From positions 58,532-122,531 of the forward strand of contig NZ_CANLZM010000015.1 of assembly GCF_947495565.1 (NCBI RefSeq): 64,000 nt of DNA, in the 5' to 3' direction. The notes beneath the pieces are model-generated. The model made no database searches. It was not told where the DNA came from and saw nothing but the letters and a program-made list of their open reading frames with translations. The translations under genes and the position numbers were made by a program. Position 1 is the stretch's first letter; every line of letters begins with the position of its first letter. This document shows, in pieces, positions 59,374 through 64,000 of this stretch. This DNA is from an uncultured Pontibacter sp. GTDB taxonomy: Bacteria > Bacteroidota > Bacteroidia > Cytophagales > Hymenobacteraceae.

Positions 59374-59407
59374 CACAAAAGCCTGACCAAATGGCCAGGC
59401 TTTTGTG
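59374..59407 (-). terminator. Terminator of gcvP
   Basis: CACAAAAGCCTGACC-AAAT-GGCCAGGCTTTTGTG with one wobble pair, T-rich within the stem, just downstream of the gcvP stop at 59427. Confidence 0.88.
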
Positions 59408-59426
59408 CTGTAAAATCAGGAGCGGG

Positions 59427-62345
59427 TTAGCCAACGGCTACCATCTCGTTTCCATTCTCGTCATAAGCTTCAATCGGGGCGCAAGAGCAAACCAGGTTAC
59501 GGTCGCCGTAGGCGCTGTCGATGCGGCTAACAGTTGGCCATACTTTGTTGTCGCGCAGGTAAGCCATCGGGAACACCGCTTTCTCGCGAGAGTAAGGGCG
59601 ATCCCAGTTTTCTACCATCACCACTTTAGCTGTGTGCGGCGCGTTTTTAAGTACGTTGTTTTTCTGGTCAGCCTTTCCTGCTTCTACCTCACGTATCTCC
59701 TCACGGATCGAGATCATCACATCACAGAATCTGTCCAGTTCTTCCTGTGCCTCAGACTCTGTTGGCTCCACCATCAATGTGCCCGCAACCGGGAACGATA
59801 CCGTGGGTGCATGGAAACCATAGTCCATAAGACGCTTCGCGATATCCTCTACCTCTACGCCAAACTTCTTAAACTCGCGGCAATCCAGAATCATTTCGTG
59901 TGCGCAGCGGCCATTTTTGCCTACATACAGCACCGGATAGTGCTTCTCTAAGCGTGCCTTAATATAGTTGGCGTTCAGAATAGCTACCTTCGTTGCCTCT
60001 GTCAAACCTTCACCGCCCATCATGGCAATGTAAGCATAAGATATCGGCAGGATAGAAGCAGAACCCCAAGGAGCAGCAGATACAGCGTGAATAGCGTTTT
60101 CGCCGTTGATTTTTCTTACCGCGTGTCCCGGAAGGAACGGAGCAAGATCTTTCACCACACCGATCGGGCCCATGCCAGGGCCACCGCCACCGTGCGGAAT
60201 GCAGAATGTCTTGTGCAGGTTCAGGTGGCAAACGTCAGCACCGATATGCGCCGGAGAAGTTAAACCTACCTGCGCGTTCATGTTGGCGCCATCCATATAA
60301 ACACGGCCACCGTTGTCGTGGATAACCTGGCAGATCTCAATGATGCTTTCCTCATACACACCGTGTGTGGAAGGATACGTCACCATCAGGCAAGACAACT
60401 CATTTTTATACTGCTCAGCTTTCGCACGTAGGTCGGCTACATCAATGTTGCCTTTCTCATCGCACTTCACAATCACTACTTTCATACCGGCCATTACCGC
60501 AGAAGCAGGATTGGTGCCGTGTGCAGAAGAAGGAATCAAAGCAATGTTGCGGTGATGATCGCCACGCGACTCATGGTAAGCACGAATTACCATTAGACCA
60601 GCATACTCGCCCTGTGCGCCAGAGTTTGGCTGCAGCGACACAGCATCAAAACGAGTGATTTCACATAACCAAGCCTCCAGGTCAGTAAAGATCTGCTCAT
60701 AACCTTTGGTTTGGTCGGCTGGGGCAAATGGGTGCAACTGCCCGATCTCTGGCCAGGTAACCGGAATCATCTCGACAGTAGCGTTCAGCTTCATGGTGCA
60801 AGAGCCAAGCGGAATCATGGAGTGAACCAAAGAGATATCTTTATTCTCCAGGTGCTTCATGTAGCGCAGGATTTCGTGCTCTGAGTGATGCTCGTTAAAC
60901 ACATAATGCGTCAGGTAGTCGCTCTTACGGATCAGGCTCTCTGCCCAGGTAATTTCAGTCTCCTCCGGAAGCTCATTTATACTTAACACATCAGCAGACT
61001 TGCCGGCCACTTTCGCAAACACAGCCAGTATAGCTTTCACATCCTGCAGGTCGGTGTTCTGGTGCAGTGAAATGCCGATGTTGTTCTCTCCAAAATAACG
61101 GAAGTTGATGCCAGCTGCCTCAGCCTCTGTACGGATAGCGTCTCTCAACTCAGCGCTTTCCACGGCAATCTTCAGTGTATCGAAATACTGCTCGTTCTGC
61201 TGCTTAAAGCCAAGTGCCTGCAGGCCTTTTTCTAGTTGCTGCGCCAGTACGTGCGTGTTCAGGCCGATATACTTCAGGCGACGTGGGCCATGGTATACAG
61301 CATACATGCCAGCAATAACAGCCAGAAGTACCTGTGCTGTACAAATGTTAGAGGTAGCTTTTTCGCGGCGGATGTGCTGCTCACGTGTCTGCAGGGCCAT
61401 GCGGTAAGCCTTGTTACCCTCTGTGTCCACAGAAAGACCAATAATACGACCCGGAATCACGCGCTTAAAGGTATCTTTGGTAGCAAAGTATGCTGCGTGC
61501 GGTCCGCCAAAGCCCATCGGTACGCCAAAACGCTGGGTAGTGCCTACCACGGCATCCGCGCCCATCTCACCCGGAGGTGTTAGCAGCGTCAGCGAAAGAA
61601 TGTCGGCAGCCACAGCTACAAATGCTTCGTTTGCGTGCGCTTTAGAAATAAAGTCAGTATAATCGAAAATGGCACCATCGGCAGCAGGGTATTGTACCAG
61701 GGCACCAAATAAAGTCTCGTCAGAGAAATCAACCTCGCGGTGGTCTCCAATTACCAGTTCAATGCCTATCGGTGTAGCGCGCGACATCAGTACATCAATT
61801 GTCTGTGGCAGCACGTGCTCCGATACAAAGAAACGGTTAGCGTTTTTGCGGGATCCTTTACGCTGAGAGAAGAACATAGCCATAGCCTCGGCAGCGGCAG
61901 TGCCTTCATCCAGTAAAGAAGCATTGGCGATCTCCATACCTGTCAGGTCCATCACCATGGTCTGGTAGTTGATCAGCGCTTCCAGTCGGCCTTGTGCAAT
62001 CTCAGCCTGGTAAGGAGTGTAGGCAGTATACCAGCCCGGATTCTCCATAATATTACGAAGTATAACCGGAGGTAAAATAGTATCGTTGTAGCCAAGCCCG
62101 ATGTAAGACTTGTACACTTTGTTTTGCTTGGCGATCTGTGAGAACTTGTTCAGGAAGTCTCTCTCGGAAAGCGCGGCAGGAAGGTTGAGAGGCTTCTTCA
62201 GTCGGATGGCGGCTGGTACAGTCTCCTCAATCAGTTGGTCCAGTGTTTCTGCGCCAATAGTGCGCAGCATGTCCTGCATTTGCTCTTTGTCGGGGCCGTT
62301 GTGGCGCTCCTTAAATACATCAGCAGGTTTGGTCTTAAAGATCAT
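59427..62345 (-). CDS. gcvP: Glycine dehydrogenase (decarboxylating), P protein
   Basis: The 972-aa PLP enzyme of the glycine cleavage system that decarboxylates glycine and passes the aminomethyl group to the lipoylated H protein. Both homologous halves are fused in one chain, as in E. coli: the N-terminal half contains [19 protein letters not shown] and the C-terminal half contains the PLP lysine in [18 protein letters not shown]. The family start [11 protein letters not shown] fits the ATG at 62345. GcvT and GcvH are not adjacent. It has a TAnnTTTG-like element upstream and its own terminator. Confidence 0.98.
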   Translation of the reverse strand: MIFKTKPADVFKERHNGPDKEQMQDMLRTIGAETLDQLIEETVPAAIRLKKPLNLPAALSERDFLNKFSQIAKQNKVYKSYIGLGYNDTILPPVILRNIMENPGWYTAYTPYQAEIAQGRLEALINYQTMVMDLTGMEIANASLLDEGTAAAEAMAMFFSQRKGSRKNANRFFVSEHVLPQTIDVLMSRATPIGIELVIGDHREVDFSDETLFGALVQYPAADGAIFDYTDFISKAHANEAFVAVAADILSLTLLTPPGEMGADAVVGTTQRFGVPMGFGGPHAAYFATKDTFKRVIPGRIIGLSVDTEGNKAYRMALQTREQHIRREKATSNICTAQVLLAVIAGMYAVYHGPRRLKYIGLNTHVLAQQLEKGLQALGFKQQNEQYFDTLKIAVESAELRDAIRTEAEAAGINFRYFGENNIGISLHQNTDLQDVKAILAVFAKVAGKSADVLSINELPEETEITWAESLIRKSDYLTHYVFNEHHSEHEILRYMKHLENKDISLVHSMIPLGSCTMKLNATVEMIPVTWPEIGQLHPFAPADQTKGYEQIFTDLEAWLCEITRFDAVSLQPNSGAQGEYAGLMVIRAYHESRGDHHRNIALIPSSAHGTNPASAVMAGMKVVIVKCDEKGNIDVADLRAKAEQYKNELSCLMVTYPSTHGVYEESIIEICQVIHDNGGRVYMDGANMNAQVGLTSPAHIGADVCHLNLHKTFCIPHGGGGPGMGPIGVVKDLAPFLPGHAVRKINGENAIHAVSAAPWGSASILPISYAYIAMMGGEGLTEATKVAILNANYIKARLEKHYPVLYVGKNGRCAHEMILDCREFKKFGVEVEDIAKRLMDYGFHAPTVSFPVAGTLMVEPTESEAQEELDRFCDVMISIREEIREVEAGKADQKNNVLKNAPHTAKVVMVENWDRPYSREKAVFPMAYLRDNKVWPTVSRIDSAYGDRNLVCSCAPIEAYDENGNEMVAVG

Positions 62346-62427
62346 AACGATGTTATATTAGTCTGGAATTTTTTGGGTTTTCTGCTCCTTCGGAAGCCAG
62401 CCTGTCGCCAGTTCCTAACTCTTGCTA

Positions 62428-62435
62428 CAAAAGTA
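62428..62435 (-). promoter_or_regulatory. TAnnTTTG -7 element for gcvP
   Basis: Minus strand TACTTTTG, about 83 bp upstream of the gcvP ATG. A TTG lies about 25 bases further upstream, slightly beyond the usual spacing. Confidence 0.4.
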
Positions 62436-62582
62436 GTAATACTTTATTATATTGAAGCATCAAAGCTAAATAGTTAAAGATGCGCAGCAGAGTATAATAA
62501 CCTGAAGTATAAGCGCGAGCACCGGCTTTTGTTTATACATTCAAACACAAAAACAACGGCAACAATTCAACCTGAAAGTCTT

Positions 62583-63824
62583 ATGAGCAACCTGAAGATC
62601 GGCATCATCAAAGAAGGTAAAGTACCAGTAGACAAGCGTGTGCCACTTACTCCTAAAAAATGCGTGGAGGCCATGCAGGAGTTTGCAGCGATGCAGGTGG
62701 TGGTGCAGCCAAGTGGTATCCGTTGCTTTACCGACGCCGAGTACCAGGAGCTTGATATTCCGCTGCAGCAGGATTTATCTGACTGCGATGTGCTGATGGG
62801 GGTGAAGGAGGTGCCTGTAGAGTTGCTGGTTCCGAATAAGACCTATCTGTTCTTTTCCCATACTATAAAAAAGCAGCCGCATAACGCCAAACTGCTTCGG
62901 GCCATACTTGACAAGAACATCACCCTGATAGATTACGAGCTGCTAAAAACACCGGAAGGGCAGCGGGTAGTTGCCTTTGGCCGATACGCTGGCATTGTGG
63001 GCGCTTATAACGGAGTACTTACCTACGGCAAAAAGCATAAGCTATTTGACCTAAAGCCGGCCTACCTCTGCCATGAGATGGAGGACATGCAGGAAGAGTA
63101 TTTTAAAGTAAAACTGCCGCCGATCAAAATTGCCATCACCGGAGGCGGGCGTGTGGCCTGCGGTGCTATGGAGGTGCTCGATAAGATGGAGATAAGAAGG
63201 GTGAGCGTATTTGACTACCTGTACAAGCAGTTCTCAGAGCCTGTTTATGCCCAGCTGCACTCCGGCGATTATAATGCCCGCCCCGATGTAGAAGTATGGG
63301 ATTCGCCGGACTTCTATGCCAACCCACACTTATATAAGAGTACCTTTCGCAAATTTACCAAAGTTACCGATCTGCTGATGGCCTGCGCCTACTGGGACCC
63401 ACGCGCACCAAAGCTCTTTACAGAAGAAGACACCCGCAACCCGGATTTTAAAATAGACACCATTGCCGATATAACCTGTGATGTGAACGGCTCTATACCT
63501 ACCACCAAGCGTGCTACTACAATAGAGGAGCCAGCCTACGATTACAACCCGGCTACAGGAGAACTGGAGCAGCCATACTTCCGAGCCAGCAATATAACAG
63601 TGATGGCCGTGGACAATCTACCTTGCGAACTTCCGCGCAACGCCTCCCGTGACTTTGGTCGCCACTTAATAGATAATGTATTCCCCCAGTTTTTCAACGG
63701 AGATGCAGGTGGCATGCTAGCGCGAGGTACTATAGCTAAAAGTGGTAAGCTGATGCCCCTTTATAGTTACTTACAAGAATATGCTGACAGTGCAATAAGT
63801 AATAAGGAGAGGCAAGAGGTATAG
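62583..63824 (+). CDS. Saccharopine/alanine dehydrogenase-like NAD(P)-dependent oxidoreductase
   Basis: A 413-aa enzyme from the ATG at 62583 (MSNLKIGIIKEGKVPVDKRVPLTP; the track start adds 18 residues). The N-terminal half is the AlaDh/PNT catalytic domain (KVPVDKRVPLTPKKC, VLMGVKEVPVELL, YLFFSHTIKKQPHN), the second half the NAD-binding Rossmann part (IAITGGGRVACGAMEVLDKM, GxGxxG variant). It fits lysine-forming saccharopine dehydrogenase relatives or alanine dehydrogenase-like enzymes; which reaction is not decided by sequence. The stop codon TAG is formed by the first unit of the downstream GTATA repeat. Terminator at 63930. Confidence 0.88.
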   Translation: MSNLKIGIIKEGKVPVDKRVPLTPKKCVEAMQEFAAMQVVVQPSGIRCFTDAEYQELDIPLQQDLSDCDVLMGVKEVPVELLVPNKTYLFFSHTIKKQPHNAKLLRAILDKNITLIDYELLKTPEGQRVVAFGRYAGIVGAYNGVLTYGKKHKLFDLKPAYLCHEMEDMQEEYFKVKLPPIKIAITGGGRVACGAMEVLDKMEIRRVSVFDYLYKQFSEPVYAQLHSGDYNARPDVEVWDSPDFYANPHLYKSTFRKFTKVTDLLMACAYWDPRAPKLFTEEDTRNPDFKIDTIADITCDVNGSIPTTKRATTIEEPAYDYNPATGELEQPYFRASNITVMAVDNLPCELPRNASRDFGRHLIDNVFPQFFNGDAGGMLARGTIAKSGKLMPLYSYLQEYADSAISNKERQEV

Positions 63825-63897
63825 TATAGTATAGTATAGTATAGTATAGTATAGTATAGTATAGTATAGTATAGTATAGTATAGTATAGTATAGTAT
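63819..63897. repeat. GTATA pentanucleotide microsatellite, about 16 copies
   Basis: A perfect tandem run of the 5-base unit GTATA from 63819 to 63897 (79 bases). The first copy overlaps the last codon and stop of the dehydrogenase gene; the rest lies in the 3' untranslated part before the terminator. The unit contains the AGTATA core of the iterated heptamer seen across the window. Confidence 0.97.
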
Positions 63898-63929
63898 GAG
63901 CGATAATGATAAATAGAAACTAAAAAAGG

Positions 63930-63960
63930 AGCCCGCGCAGCAATGCCGGGCTTCTTTTTT
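63930..63960 (+). terminator. Terminator of the dehydrogenase gene
   Basis: AGCCCG-loop-CGGGCT followed by TCTTTTTT, about 30 bp after the microsatellite. Confidence 0.85.
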
Positions 63961-64000
63961 GCCCGCTGAAAAGCGCCATCTGATGACAGGCAGCTGATCA

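Larger units (their letters stand above)
735..62512. repeat. Iterated heptamer AAGTATA / TATACTT throughout the window
   Basis: By hand count the heptamer occurs about 131 times (63 as AAGTATA, 68 as TATACTT), against about 8 expected for a 7-mer on both strands of 64 kb. Copies lie in genes on both strands and in all reading frames, for example A-S-I (about 12003), K-Y-N (15647), K-V-Y (53357), L-Y-F (53508), Y-T-W (49844) and I-L (44090), and in many intergenic regions. The AT-rich gene at 30066-30584 and the stretch from about 46250 to 49840 have none. The count is manual and may be off by a few. Confidence 0.85.

Noticed and set aside
63819-63897. Microsatellite as a phase-variation switch of the dehydrogenase
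   Set aside because: The stop codon lies in the first repeat unit, so unit number cannot alter the protein or its frame.
63819-63897. Tandem repeat as a CRISPR array
   Set aside because: Five-base units without spacers; no cas genes anywhere in the window.

Overview
The window looks like a chromosomal segment of a Bacteroidota bacterium, most likely Cytophagales and close to Hymenobacteraceae (Pontibacter-like). This is inferred from several points. There are type IX secretion (T9SS) sorting domains and a PorP/SprF gene, two SusC-style TonB-dependent receptors with carboxypeptidase-like N-domains, and families typical of the phylum (DUF4856, DUF5916, DUF4136, a bacillithiol YtxJ protein, a fused E1 alpha/beta dehydrogenase). 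Start codons lack Shine-Dalgarno sequences and several are preceded by TAnnTTTG promoter elements. No rRNA, tRNA, CRISPR array, integrase or transposase was seen.

Layout. 1-2.5 kb: a PAS sensor fragment, a degenerate CZB-domain protein and convergent ruvX-def. 2.7-8.9 kb: a minus-strand iron-uptake type operon (DUF4856 lipoprotein, imelysin lipoprotein, HTTM membrane protein, TonB-dependent receptor). 9-13.8 kb: S41 protease, homogentisate dioxygenase, a lipoprotein, a GroES-like protein and another lipoprotein. 14-20.5 kb: a DUF5916 outer-membrane protein converging on a large T9SS-exported subtilisin. 21-26.6 kb: hemB, serine dehydratase alpha chain, acylphosphatase, a secreted protein, DinB-like protein and an NHLRC2-like thioredoxin/NHL protein. 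27-32 kb: nuoABC and nuoD of respiratory complex I, split by a terminator, an opposing SPFH pair and an AT-rich gene bracketed by repeats. 32.5-42 kb: lutB, M28 peptidase, ispF, a T9SS cargo protein, a marR/aldo-keto reductase/old-yellow-enzyme redox operon and an M16 peptidase. 42-47.3 kb: fused branched-chain type E1 dehydrogenase, small envelope proteins, ytxJ, an outer-membrane-like protein and lipA. 47.7-54.8 kb: a surface-adhesin locus (ice-binding domain, DUF11 repeats, nine PKD-like repeats and type-B T9SS sorting domain, then PorP/SprF and an OmpA-family lattice protein). 54.9-64 kb: PQQ-type sugar dehydrogenase, a second TonB receptor, DUF4136 lipoprotein, gcvP, and a saccharopine/alanine-dehydrogenase-like enzyme followed by a pentanucleotide microsatellite.

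Two things stand out. First, the heptamer AAGTATA (reverse TATACTT) occurs about 130 times by hand count, nearly equally in both orientations, in genes in all reading frames and between genes. About 8 would be expected by chance, so it behaves like a genome-wide iterated motif (in the style of DNA uptake signals or HIP1). Second, the 47.7-54.8 kb locus combines an ice-binding head with a long repeat stalk and a dedicated T9SS anchoring pair, suggesting a T9SS-built ice adhesin.

Most genes are housekeeping or metabolic and the order is mosaic. Almost every convergent gene pair is separated by a strong, often perfect, inverted-repeat terminator.
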